62,551 nucleotides of DNA from Sphingomonas sp. CCH21-G11 (GTDB taxonomy: Bacteria > Pseudomonadota > Alphaproteobacteria > Sphingomonadales > Sphingomonadaceae), in the NCBI RefSeq assembly GCF_001555965.1, contig NZ_LSHX01000049.1, positions 1 through 62,551 of the forward strand, written 5' to 3'. Positions 20,663-28,760 of this stretch are shown piece after piece. Below the pieces are notes generated by a model, which saw nothing but the letters and a program-made list of their open reading frames with translations, did no database searches and was not told the origin of the DNA. Made by a program: the position numbers and the translations under genes. Positions within the stretch are counted from its first letter, which is position 1. Each line of letters opens with the position of its first letter.

Positions 20663-20860
20663 TGTCACCACTCAAAAAATGCGGGCGTCCAACCGGTGAC
20701 GCTTTCGCCGCGACGGCATCGCGACCTGCCGTCGCGCATGACGGTCCTCGGGCCGCGGGCAAGCCGCCTCATCCGCCCTTAGATTGCGGGGGGTAAATGG
20801 ACAAGGGCGCGTGGCCGATCGGCCCTGCGGTTGCCCGGTGCGGCACGCTCGTCTATGCGC

Positions 20861-20900
20861 CGCCCATCCCCGGCGCGCGGCCGCGCGCCGGGGATGGGCG
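20861..20900. repeat. Symmetry centre of the palindrome, no spacer
   Basis: The axis lies between 20880 and 20881, where ten bases on one side (cggcgcgcgg) meet their exact complement with no loop base. The surrounding 40 bases are nearly all G and C. A zero-loop junction is unusual for a natural inverted duplication, which normally keeps a short unique spacer. It fits a template-switch fold-back, an untrimmed hairpin-adapter read, or a telomere-resolvase-type closed end. Confidence 0.9.
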
Positions 20901-21098
20901 GCGCATAGACGAGCGTGCCGCACCGGGCAACCGCAGGGCCGATCGGCCACGCGCCCTTGTCCATTTACCCCCCGCAATCTAAGGGCGGATGAGGCGGCTT
21001 GCCCGCGGCCCGAGGACCGTCATGCGCGACGGCAGGTCGCGATGCCGTCGCGGCGAAAGCGTCACCGGTTGGACGCCCGCATTTTTTGAGTGGTGACA

Positions 21099-22559
21099 AT
21101 GTCCGTCCGACGATCCCTGGTCTGGTCCCTGTGCGGGCAGTCGCTGTCCGTCATCGCGATGGTCGTGGCCATGGTCGTGCTCGCGCGGACGCTGACGCCG
21201 CGTGAGATGGGGATTTATGCGGTCGGACTTGCGACCACCGGCATCCTTCAGATCGTCGCCGCCTTTGGTCTTGGCCATTTCGTGACCCGCGAGATCGAAC
21301 TGACCGATCCGACCCTGTCGTCGGTCTTCACGGTCAACGCGCTCCTCGCATTGTTGCTGGCGGTCGTTACCTATCTGGCCAGCTTCGCGGGTGCGGCGCT
21401 GTTCACCGAGGCCGGTGTCGCCGACGTCCTCAAACTGCTGGCGATCGTGCCGTTGATCGGCATCTTCGAATTCCTGCCAGCGGCCCTGTTGCAGCGCGAA
21501 ATGCGATTCAAGCCGGTGTCGATCGTGCTGATGCTCCGCGCCATCGGGTCGACGACCGTCACGATCGTCTCGGTGTTGCTCGGCGCCAGCTATCTGAGCG
21601 CGGCCTATGGTGCGATCGCCTATGCGCTGATCGGTGCGGTCGGCATGAACCTGGCGCTGCCGGGCCATCTGATGATGCGGCCGGGGCTTCACGACTGGCG
21701 ACGGATCGTGCCCTTCGGCCTTCGCGTCATGTCGATCGGCGGCGTCTCGGTCCTGTCGATGCGGATGACCGAGCTGGTCATGGGCCGGGTCATGGGGCTG
21801 GCGGCGCTGGGCATCTTCACGCGCGCCAGCACGCTCTACACCGCGATCTACAGCAACATCTTCGGCGTTGCCGCACGCGTGCTGTTCGCGAAGCTGGCGC
21901 ATGACAACCGCTCGACCGGCGAGCTTCGCGCGACCTATCTGCGCGGCCTCGACATGCTGCTGGCGATCATGTGGCCTTTTCTGCTGACGGTCGCGGTGCT
22001 GGCGGGGCCCATCATCCAGCATGCCTTCGGTCCGCGCTGGCTCGCCGCGGCACCGGTGCTGACGATCCTGATGGTCGCGCAGGCCGTCACGATGTTGTTC
22101 GCGATGAGCTATGAGCTGTTCACCCTTCGCGACGAACTCGCGCGTCAGGCACGCTATGAAGGGTTTCGATCCCTGCTCGGGCTGGTGCTGATTTCCGCGG
22201 GTTGCCTGATCAGCCTGGAGGCTGCTGCGCTCGGGCGTGCGATCGAATCCACTGTCGCGGCGGCGCTGTACCTGCCGCACATGTGCCGGCTGACCGGCGT
22301 GACGGCAGCCGAGATCGGCCGGGTGATCGGGCGCAACCTCCTGATTGCGTTGGGGACGCTCATCCCCATGGTCGCGATCATGTCGATCAGCGGATGGCGC
22401 GCGGATGTGCCGCTCGCGGTACTGGCCCAGATCGCGCTCTTGACCGTGCTCGCGTGGATCGTGGCGCTCAGGATCGTCCGCCATCCGCTGCTGCTGGAAA
22501 TCGGCCATGCGTTGCGCGTGATGAGAGGGCGGCTGCGCCTGCAGCGCGGCAATGCGTGA
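21099..22559 (+). CDS. Wzx-like lipid-linked polysaccharide flippase
   Basis: A polytopic inner-membrane protein of the MOP/polysaccharide transporter family, 486 residues with about 12-14 helices. It probably flips undecaprenyl-linked oligosaccharide repeats to the periplasm. The N-terminal helices carry the family-typical segment VLARTLTPREMGIYAVGLA. I chose the ATG at 21099, which has GAG eight bases upstream; GTG codons at 21090 and 21093 would add three residues. It is the first gene after the palindrome axis, so its real upstream neighbour is unknown. The Wzy, Wza and Wzc proteins 15-26 kb away are likely partners, although the cyd and secretion genes lie between. The exact substrate cannot be read from the sequence. 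Confidence 0.85.
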   Translation: MSVRRSLVWSLCGQSLSVIAMVVAMVVLARTLTPREMGIYAVGLATTGILQIVAAFGLGHFVTREIELTDPTLSSVFTVNALLALLLAVVTYLASFAGAALFTEAGVADVLKLLAIVPLIGIFEFLPAALLQREMRFKPVSIVLMLRAIGSTTVTIVSVLLGASYLSAAYGAIAYALIGAVGMNLALPGHLMMRPGLHDWRRIVPFGLRVMSIGGVSVLSMRMTELVMGRVMGLAALGIFTRASTLYTAIYSNIFGVAARVLFAKLAHDNRSTGELRATYLRGLDMLLAIMWPFLLTVAVLAGPIIQHAFGPRWLAAAPVLTILMVAQAVTMLFAMSYELFTLRDELARQARYEGFRSLLGLVLISAGCLISLEAAALGRAIESTVAAALYLPHMCRLTGVTAAEIGRVIGRNLLIALGTLIPMVAIMSISGWRADVPLAVLAQIALLTVLAWIVALRIVRHPLLLEIGHALRVMRGRLRLQRGNA

Positions 22560-22807
22560 TCGACCGGTCCGCCGCGGCGGCAATCACGGCGATGATCGAG
22601 CGCGCCGGCGACTGGCGGACGGCGATAGGCGCGTGGGGTGTGGCCACCGACAGCAGGATGGCGGCGGTTGCGCGCCATGGCCTAAAGTCGGCGTCGCAAT
22701 CAGGGCCGCGCGTGCCTATATGCCGTTCATGGTGATGCGGCCGACAGCGTCGTCACGCCCGATCGGCAGAGGAGCCGGAAACGCCGTTTGGACGTGCGGA
22801 GTGCGCG

Positions 22808-24304
22808 ATGTTTGACGGTTTCGATCCCGTGGTGCTGGCGCGAATCCAGTTCGCGTTCACGGTCAGTTTCCACTTCATCTTCCCGGCCTTTTCGATCGGG
22901 CTTGCCAGCTATCTGATGGTGCTGGAGGGGCTGTGGCTGCGCACCGGCAGGCAGGTTTATTTCGACCTGTTCAAATTCTGGGTGAAGATCTTTGCCGTCG
23001 CATTCGCGATGGGCGTCGTGTCCGGCATCGTCATGTCCTACCAGTTCGGCACCAACTGGTCGGTGTTTTCCGACAAGGCCGGGCCGGTGATCGGGCCGTT
23101 GATGGCGTATGAGGTGCTCACCGCCTTCTTCCTCGAGGCGGGATTCCTCGGCGTCATGCTGTTCGGCATGGAGCGGGTCGGGCGCAAGCTGCACTTCGCG
23201 GCCACCTGCATGGTCGCGATCGGGACCTTCATCTCCGCCTTCTGGATCCTGAGCGTCAACAGCTGGATGCACACGCCCACCGGCTTCGCGATCAACGATG
23301 TCGGCCAGTTCGTCCCCGCCGGCAGCTGGATCGAGATCATCTTCAACCCCAGCTTTCCCTATCGGCTGGTCCATACGGTCATTGCCGCCTACCTCACCAC
23401 CGCGCTCGTGGTGGGCGCGGTCGGGGCGTGGCATTTGCTCAAGCTGCGCCGGGGCGAGGACAGGCCGGACGTCGATGGCGACGATCCGGTCGAGGTGCGT
23501 GAGCATCCCGAGTTGCCCCGCTCGCGCGAGGCGGCGCGCGTCATGTTCTCGATGGCGATGTGGATGGCGGCGATCGTCGCGCCGATCCAGATCTTCGCCG
23601 GCGACCTGCACGGCCTCAACACGCTGGAGCATCAGCCCGCGAAGATCATGGCGATGGAGGGGCATTATGACAGCCACCCAGACGGCGCGCCGCTGATCCT
23701 GTTCGGCATCCCCGATCCGGCCGAGAAGCGCATCGATTATGCGATCGAGGTGCCCAAGGCATCGTCGCTGATCCTCAAGCACGAACTCGATGCGCCGCTC
23801 GCCGGGCTGGACACGGTGCCGGATGACAAGGAGCCGCCGGTGGCGATCCTGTTCTGGTCGTTCCGCATCATGGTCGGCATCGGCTTCGCCATGCTGGGGC
23901 TCGGGTTGTGGAGCCTGCTCGCGCGCGCGCGCGGCAAGCTGTTCGACTGGCCGCTGCTGCATCGCGCGGCGATCGTGATGGGCCCATCGGGCTTCGTCGC
24001 GGTGATCGCGGGGTGGGTGACAACCGAGGTCGGCCGCCAGCCCTATACCGTCTATGGCTTCCTGACGACCGCGCAGAGCGCGTCCCCGCTCGCTGCGCCC
24101 GCGGTCGGGGCGTCGCTGGTGGCGTTCGTCATCGTCTATTTCGCAGTGTTCGGCTTTGGCACCTGGTATATCCTGAAGCTGATGGGCAAGGGCGTGCAGC
24201 TGCACGAGCCGCGCATCGACGAGGAAGGGCCGATCCGCACGGCCGGAATCACGCCGGGTCCGGCGCAGGGTCGCCAGGTCGGCCAGCTGGAGCCGGCGGA
24301 ATGA
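22808..24304 (+). CDS. cydA: Cytochrome bd-type quinol oxidase subunit I (CIO type)
   Basis: Inner-membrane subunit that oxidises quinol and carries the haems of a bd-type terminal oxidase, reducing O2 to water with high affinity. Candidate haem ligands are His22 (in SFHFIF), His189 (LVHTV) and Met355 (FRIMVGIGF). The paired glutamates Glu102 and Glu110 sit in YEVLTAFFLE. The quinol-site lysine and glutamate are Lys279 and Glu284, and the conserved GRQPY motif is at 409-413. At 498 residues with a short Q-loop it belongs to the cyanide-insensitive oxidase group rather than the long-loop E. coli CydA. GGAG precedes the ATG. cydB overlaps its stop by four bases and a DUF2474 gene follows, so the three form one operon. 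The 248 bases upstream, after the flippase, probably hold the promoter, but I see no clear consensus. Confidence 0.93.
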   Translation: MFDGFDPVVLARIQFAFTVSFHFIFPAFSIGLASYLMVLEGLWLRTGRQVYFDLFKFWVKIFAVAFAMGVVSGIVMSYQFGTNWSVFSDKAGPVIGPLMAYEVLTAFFLEAGFLGVMLFGMERVGRKLHFAATCMVAIGTFISAFWILSVNSWMHTPTGFAINDVGQFVPAGSWIEIIFNPSFPYRLVHTVIAAYLTTALVVGAVGAWHLLKLRRGEDRPDVDGDDPVEVREHPELPRSREAARVMFSMAMWMAAIVAPIQIFAGDLHGLNTLEHQPAKIMAMEGHYDSHPDGAPLILFGIPDPAEKRIDYAIEVPKASSLILKHELDAPLAGLDTVPDDKEPPVAILFWSFRIMVGIGFAMLGLGLWSLLARARGKLFDWPLLHRAAIVMGPSGFVAVIAGWVTTEVGRQPYTVYGFLTTAQSASPLAAPAVGASLVAFVIVYFAVFGFGTWYILKLMGKGVQLHEPRIDEEGPIRTAGITPGPAQGRQVGQLEPAE

Positions 24305-25308
24305 CCGTCGATCCGACGCTGGCGATGGTGTGGGCGTTCCTGATCGCCTTTGCCGTGTTCGCTTATGTCGTCATGGACGGCTTCGACCTCGGCATCGGCA
24401 TCCTGTTCCCGGTGTTCGAGGTCGGCGACGAGCGCGACAAGGCGATGAACGCGATCGCGCCGGTGTGGGACGGCAACGAAACCTGGCTGGTACTGGGCGG
24501 CGGCGGCCTGTTCGCGGCATTTCCGCTGGCTTATGCGATCGTGCTGCCGGCACTGTATCCGCCGATCATCGCGATGCTGCTCGCGCTCATTTTTCGTGGC
24601 GTTGCGTTCGAGTTCCGCTGGCGTGATCCGGCCCACCGCAAGGCGTGGGACGCGGCGTTCACCGGCGGGTCGATTATGGCGGCGTTCTCACAGGGCGTGG
24701 CACTGGGCGCGCTGCTTCAGGGGATCAAGGTCGCCGACCGCGCCTATGCCGGCGGCTGGCTCGACTGGCTCAGCCCGTTCAGCGTGCTGACGGGGTTGAG
24801 CCTGGTCGCGGGCTATGCGCTGCTGGGTGCGACCTGGCTGATCTGGAAGACGGACGGCGGGACGCAGGATCATGCGTTTCGCCTGGCGGGCCAGGCGGGC
24901 GTGCTGACGCTGGTCGCGATCGCGCTGGTCAGCCTGATGACGCTGGGCCTGAATTACGACTATCGCGCCAAGTGGCTCGAGTTTCCGGCGATCCTGGCGA
25001 CGTCGCAAGTTCCGCTGCTGGTCGGCATCACCGCCTTCGCCCTCTATCGCTCGCTCAAGAAGCGGCGTGAGGTGCGGCCCTTCCTGCTCGCGCTCGCCCT
25101 GTTCCTGATGAGCTTCATCGGTCTGGGGATCAGCATGTTCCCATACATCATCCCCGAGAGCGTGACGATCGTCGACGCCGCCGCGCCCGCGACCAGCCAG
25201 TGGTTCATGCTGGTCGGTGCCGCCGTGCTGATCCCGCTGATCCTGGCCTATACCGGCTGGGCCTATTGGGTGTTCCGCGGCAAGGTGGGCGTCGAGGGCT
25301 ATCACTGA
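24301..25308 (+). CDS. cydB: Cytochrome bd-type quinol oxidase subunit II
   Basis: Second core subunit of the bd oxidase, 335 residues with about nine membrane helices. The N-terminal helix contains AYVVMDGFDLGIGILFP and is followed by WDGNETWLVLGGGGLFAAFP, both diagnostic of CydB. The ATG overlaps the cydA stop codon (ATGA), which implies translational coupling. Codons in the same frame extend further upstream inside cydA but have no conserved content, so the overlap start is preferred. CydB binds no haem itself and stabilises the haem-bearing subunit. The gene ends one base before the start of the DUF2474 small membrane gene. Confidence 0.93.
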   Translation: MTVDPTLAMVWAFLIAFAVFAYVVMDGFDLGIGILFPVFEVGDERDKAMNAIAPVWDGNETWLVLGGGGLFAAFPLAYAIVLPALYPPIIAMLLALIFRGVAFEFRWRDPAHRKAWDAAFTGGSIMAAFSQGVALGALLQGIKVADRAYAGGWLDWLSPFSVLTGLSLVAGYALLGATWLIWKTDGGTQDHAFRLAGQAGVLTLVAIALVSLMTLGLNYDYRAKWLEFPAILATSQVPLLVGITAFALYRSLKKRREVRPFLLALALFLMSFIGLGISMFPYIIPESVTIVDAAAPATSQWFMLVGAAVLIPLILAYTGWAYWVFRGKVGVEGYH

Positions 25309-25309
25309 G

Positions 25310-25447
25310 ATGCCGCGCCTGCCCGAGCTTCCCGCCGACCGCCAGCCGCTGTGGCGGCGGCTGGCGTGGCTGGCGGCGATCTGGGGCGCGAGCGTCGCGG
25401 TGCTGGGCGTGGTGGCGTTCGTGCTGCGCCGCTGGCTGGTGGGGTAG
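25310..25447 (+). CDS. DUF2474 small membrane protein, CydX-like partner of the bd oxidase
   Basis: A 45-residue protein with a charged N-terminus (MPRLPELPADRQ), then one hydrophobic helix of about 22 residues rich in W, A and V, and a final RRWLVG. Position (one base after the cydB stop), size and helix pattern match DUF2474, the small protein commonly encoded after cydAB in cyanide-insensitive oxidase operons. By analogy with CydX/CydS it probably stabilises the haem site of subunit I. It is short enough to be missed by length-filtered gene callers. The assignment rests on context and helix pattern, not on catalytic residues. Confidence 0.78.
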   Translation: MPRLPELPADRQPLWRRLAWLAAIWGASVAVLGVVAFVLRRWLVG

Positions 25448-25560
25448 GGGGTGCCTGAGTTAGCGGGTTGATGGCCGCTTCTGGGCGTCGGTAGGTCAGA
25501 AACGGAATGGCGGCTTGCGACCCCATTGCTGACTCGCAGGTGAGCCGTCAAACTAAGCCA

Positions 25561-25986
25561 ATGATCGAACGCGATGAAATGTTTGCACCGATGCTTGAGG
25601 CTGACCCGTCGTTCAGTGGCCAGTGGCAAGAGTTCCTAGCTGACTACTCAGGCGAGCCAAATTTGCCGCAATACATCGCGTTGGGCGATCTTGCGAGGCA
25701 CCTAATCGACCGAATGCGTCGAGGGGACATTGCGAACTTCGAAAATGTCTTTGAAGTCGTCGAGCTTTGGCACATCGAGGGGGACGAATATGTACAGGAG
25801 GCTGCGACAATCGGGTTCCTGGAGAGCATACAAAATCAGCTAGGCGGCAACGACCGATTTAGAGGTGATGGCGGCGTTCATGCATCAGACTTCGAGCCGT
25901 ACCTTGGCCCGGAAACCCGTAAATGGTGGGAAAAGCTTTATCGATTTTGGGAAGGCGACTCTTCGGCGTTGAGGTTCGATACCTAG
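25561..25986 (+). CDS. DUF7674-like protein of unknown function, atypical base composition
   Basis: A 141-residue acidic, soluble protein with no signal peptide or membrane helix. It resembles the DUF7674 family, whose members often look like immunity or orphan toxin-partner proteins; I recall this by pattern only. Recognisable stretches are LGDLARHLIDRMRRGD and EGDEYVQEAATIGFLESIQ. The start at 25561 is preferred because the region upstream (25507-25560) encodes nothing family-like; an ATG at 25507 would add 18 residues. The gene is visibly richer in A and T than the cyd genes before it and the glycosyltransferase after it, and has no functional link to either, suggesting recent acquisition. 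No toxin gene is adjacent. It is convergent with the glycosyltransferase, and the 195-base gap holds no clear terminator. Confidence 0.6.
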   Translation: MIERDEMFAPMLEADPSFSGQWQEFLADYSGEPNLPQYIALGDLARHLIDRMRRGDIANFENVFEVVELWHIEGDEYVQEAATIGFLESIQNQLGGNDRFRGDGGVHASDFEPYLGPETRKWWEKLYRFWEGDSSALRFDT

Positions 25987-26181
25987 TGGCAGCTAACCAA
26001 CCACAGCCTGCCATTCGCGCCTACCCTCGGCGGCCTCAAAAGCAGACGAGCACCTCAGTCCGATCGGTTGCTAATTGGCGCCCCGGCTCGCGCTGGCTAC
26101 GCAGGCGAGCTTCAAAGCCCGCTTCGAGACTCGTCAGCGGCGGGAGATTGCGTGCCCAACCACCACGCCCCGCCACGGGGG

Positions 26182-27432
26182 CTACCCCTCGAACATCGGG
26201 GGCAGGGGGTCCAGCTTCTCCAACCCCTCGACCCATTCGATCTGGCGGGGCAGGCAGCGGGTCTTGAGGTCGTAGCCGTCGACGATCGTCTGGCGCGCGT
26301 TCGCGCTCAGCCGGGTGCGCAGCGCGTCGTCGGCCAGCATCATCGCCGCGCGTTCGGCCAGCGCCTTGGGCTCGAAGAACGGCGTCAGCATCCCGTTCTC
26401 ACCGTCGCGGATCAGTTCGCGGACCGGCGCGGTGTCGCTGCCCAGGATCGGCGCGCCCAGCGCCATCGCCTCCAGCATGCTCCACGACAGGACGAAGGGA
26501 TAGGTGAGGTAGATGTGCAGCCGGCTGAGGCTCAACACTTCGGTGAACACCGCATAATTCAGCCGCCCGACGAAATGGATGCGCGACATGTCGAGTTGCG
26601 CGCGCACTTCGTTGAGGAAGGTTTCCTTCCACGTCGTGCCCTTGTCCGCCGCGCGGCCATAGCTGACGCCGTCGCCGCCGATGATGACGAAATGCGCCCT
26701 GGGGCGCAGCCGCTGAAGCTCGGGCAGGGCGCGCATGAAGATGTGATAGCCGCGATAGGGCTCGAGATTGCGGCCGACGAAGGTCACGACTTCGTCCGCG
26801 CGCGTCAGCGACGTGCCGCTGGCGAACTTGATATGGCCGTCGTCGCGCGGCCGCAATTTGTCGGTGTCGATGCCGTCGTGGATGACGGTGATCCGGTCGG
26901 CAAAGGGCCTGGGATAGCTCGACGCCTGGAAATGGGTGGGCGAAATCCCGGCATTGGCCATCGGGAACATCAGCCGCTGGGGCAGCTGCTTCACCTTCAC
27001 GCCGCAGCGATGCTCGATCTCGTCCTTGACCGGCGGAAACTCGGGATCGAAATCGTGGTCGGAATCCTTGTAGCCGTAGAAGAACTCGCAATAGAGCGCG
27101 AGCCGCGCTTCGGGCCACACATCCTTGAGGAACAGCGTATCGCCCCAGCCGGGATGCGCGACGATGACGTCGGGCACATAGCCCTCGCGCCGCATCGCCG
27201 ACGCCTTTACCGTCGCGGCATGCGCGCGGATCAGCTTGGCTTCGGTGTCGAGCGCCCATTGGTGCTCTGACTTGGTGCCGACCTTGGCGATGCTGCGATA
27301 GCCGGTGACGCCCGGCATCGGCGGCACGTCGATCATCGACAGCGCCGCGACCTCGTGCCCGCGCCGCGCCAGTTCGGGGCCGAGATGGACGAACTGTGCC
27401 GGGAAGTTCTGGTGAACCAGCAGGATCTTCAT
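26182..27432 (-). CDS. GT4-type glycosyltransferase at the end of the type I secretion operon
   Basis: A 416-residue GT-B fold glycosyltransferase, cytoplasmic. The N-terminal half opens MKILLVHQNFPAQFVHL, typical of the Glyco_trans_4_3 domain, and includes DVIVAHPGWGDTLFLKDVWP. The C-terminal half has VTFVGRNLEPYRGYHIFMRA and the nucleotide-sugar region SWSMLEAMALGAPILGSDTAPVRELI. Thirteen bases separate it from the HlyD gene on the same strand, so it is probably the last gene of tolC-ABC-hlyD-GT. A glycosyltransferase here suggests glycosylation of the secreted RTX protein, or of the surface glycan that anchors it; that is inference from context. The donor and acceptor sugars are unknown. 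Positions 25987-26181, downstream, hold no recognised gene. Confidence 0.85.
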   Translation of the reverse strand: MKILLVHQNFPAQFVHLGPELARRGHEVAALSMIDVPPMPGVTGYRSIAKVGTKSEHQWALDTEAKLIRAHAATVKASAMRREGYVPDVIVAHPGWGDTLFLKDVWPEARLALYCEFFYGYKDSDHDFDPEFPPVKDEIEHRCGVKVKQLPQRLMFPMANAGISPTHFQASSYPRPFADRITVIHDGIDTDKLRPRDDGHIKFASGTSLTRADEVVTFVGRNLEPYRGYHIFMRALPELQRLRPRAHFVIIGGDGVSYGRAADKGTTWKETFLNEVRAQLDMSRIHFVGRLNYAVFTEVLSLSRLHIYLTYPFVLSWSMLEAMALGAPILGSDTAPVRELIRDGENGMLTPFFEPKALAERAAMMLADDALRTRLSANARQTIVDGYDLKTRCLPRQIEWVEGLEKLDPLPPMFEG

Positions 27433-27445
27433 GCGCGACGAAGGA

Positions 27446-28759
27446 TCATTCGCGGAACGCGGTTTCCGACAGCCGCGTGAACGGCGTCAGGAAATAGCTG
27501 AGCACCGACCTTTTGTCGCCGATCAGTGCGACGTCGGCGATCATGCCCGGCGTGATCGGCAGCATGTTGCCCGCCGCATCGCGGATCCCGGCTTCCTTGG
27601 TACGCACGCGCACCAGATAATGCGTGTCGCCGGTGCGTTCGTTGACGATCGCGTCGGGCGAAATCCCCTCGACCACGCCATCGAGCCCGCCATAGGTGGA
27701 GAAATTGTAGGCGGTCAGCTTGACCAGCGCGCGCTGGCCCGGGCGGATGAAGGCGATATCCTGCGGCCGTACCGCCGCCTCGACCGTCAGGCCGCTTTCC
27801 GACGGCACGATTTCGACCAGCGGTTCGCCGGGGCGGATGGTGCCGCCGACGGTGTTGACCAGCACCCGGTTGACCTTGCCCTGCAGCGGCGAGCGGACCA
27901 GCGTGCGCTGGACCTTGTCGCGCAGCGCCGGCAGCGTCCGGCGGCGCGTGATCAGTTCGGCCTGCGCGGCGGCAAGCTCGCCCGCGGCCTGCGATCGCCA
28001 CTCCTGCTGCGCCTGGGCGAGCGCGGCGCGCGCCTCGGTGACGCTGGCGCGCGCGCGCGAGACCGTCGCTTGCGCTGCGGCGGCTTCCTCGGACGCGACA
28101 TTGGCGGTACGTTCGGCCTGCATCAGGCTGAGGCGGGGCTCGACCCCGGCTTCGACCAGCGGGCGGAGCAGGTCCGCCTGCTCGATCGCCGAATTGCGCG
28201 ACACGCGCAGTGCCGACAGCCGGCCCTCGGCCTCCGCGACCGCGCGCTCGGCCTGCGCGATCCGTGCGCGGGCGGCCGACGTCAGGCTGGCATAATCCGC
28301 CTGGCGCGAGATGTAGAGCGACCGCTCGATGCCGATCTGCTCGCGCGTCGCGGCATCCTCCGCGTTCGGAAAAACGGGCGTGCGGCCTGCAATCTCGGCT
28401 TCGAGCCGCGCCACCTTCACCGACAGCGCATTGACCGTCGAGCTGTTGCTGCCCAGCGCCGCACCCGTTTCGGTCTGGTCGAGCTGGACCAGGGGGGTGC
28501 CCGTCGCCACCGTGTCCCCCGCCTTGACCAGGATCGCGGCGACGATGCCGCCCTCCAGATTGGAAACGCGCTGGAGCTGCGCGGTCGGCACGACGCGCGC
28601 GGACGCGTTCACGGTCCGGTCGATCTGGGTCAGCGCCGCCCAGCCGACCAGCACGACGATCATGCCGACGATGACCCAGAGCAGCAGGTTGGACGACCGT
28701 GCCGGCGTCTTGTGCAACGGCTGGGGGACGACGACCAGGGCGGTGGATTGCATGTTCAT
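27446..28759 (-). CDS. HlyD-family periplasmic adaptor of a type I secretion system
   Basis: Membrane fusion protein of 437 residues that links the inner-membrane ABC exporter to the TolC channel. A single membrane helix lies at about residues 25-43 (LLLWVIVGMIVVLVGW). It is followed by a barrel-sandwich segment with VSNLEGGIVAAILVKAGDTV, a long alanine- and arginine-rich alpha-hairpin at about 100-290, the second half of the sandwich (VRSPLQGKVNRVLVNTVGG), and a beta-barrel with LVKLTAYNFSTYGGLDGVVE near 345-365. Length and domain order match HlyD/PrtE/LapC proteins. It lies one base after the ABC gene and 13 bases before the glycosyltransferase, all on the minus strand. Confidence 0.92.
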   Translation of the reverse strand: MNMQSTALVVVPQPLHKTPARSSNLLLWVIVGMIVVLVGWAALTQIDRTVNASARVVPTAQLQRVSNLEGGIVAAILVKAGDTVATGTPLVQLDQTETGAALGSNSSTVNALSVKVARLEAEIAGRTPVFPNAEDAATREQIGIERSLYISRQADYASLTSAARARIAQAERAVAEAEGRLSALRVSRNSAIEQADLLRPLVEAGVEPRLSLMQAERTANVASEEAAAAQATVSRARASVTEARAALAQAQQEWRSQAAGELAAAQAELITRRRTLPALRDKVQRTLVRSPLQGKVNRVLVNTVGGTIRPGEPLVEIVPSESGLTVEAAVRPQDIAFIRPGQRALVKLTAYNFSTYGGLDGVVEGISPDAIVNERTGDTHYLVRVRTKEAGIRDAAGNMLPITPGMIADVALIGDKRSVLSYFLTPFTRLSETAFRE

Positions 28760-28760
28760 G

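Larger units (their letters stand above)
1..20880. repeat. Left arm of a giant perfect inverted repeat
   Basis: This arm is the reverse complement of 20881-41760. Position x pairs with 41761-x. All gene starts and stops mirror exactly, so no indel separates the arms, and all translations are identical. Bases 1-70 were compared directly with 41691-41760 and match in full. The arm is cut by the window start inside a gene, so the true repeat may be longer. It is most likely a fold-back copy made during sequencing or assembly rather than a second genomic locus. Confidence 0.97.

Noticed and set aside
1..20880. Left arm as a genuine second gene set (duplicated cyd, secretion and polysaccharide genes)
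   Set aside because: No divergence is detectable, the arm ends in mid-gene, and the axis has no spacer. A fold-back copy explains all of this.
20672..21089. Two identical 101-codon frames facing each other over the palindrome axis
   Set aside because: They exist only because the sequence is mirrored at the axis; the start of each depends on bases in the fold-back copy.
22556..22735. A 59-codon frame starting at a GTG that overlaps the flippase stop
   Set aside because: It has no recognisable domain and no proper ribosome site, and may be the remnant of something else. I could not support it as a gene.
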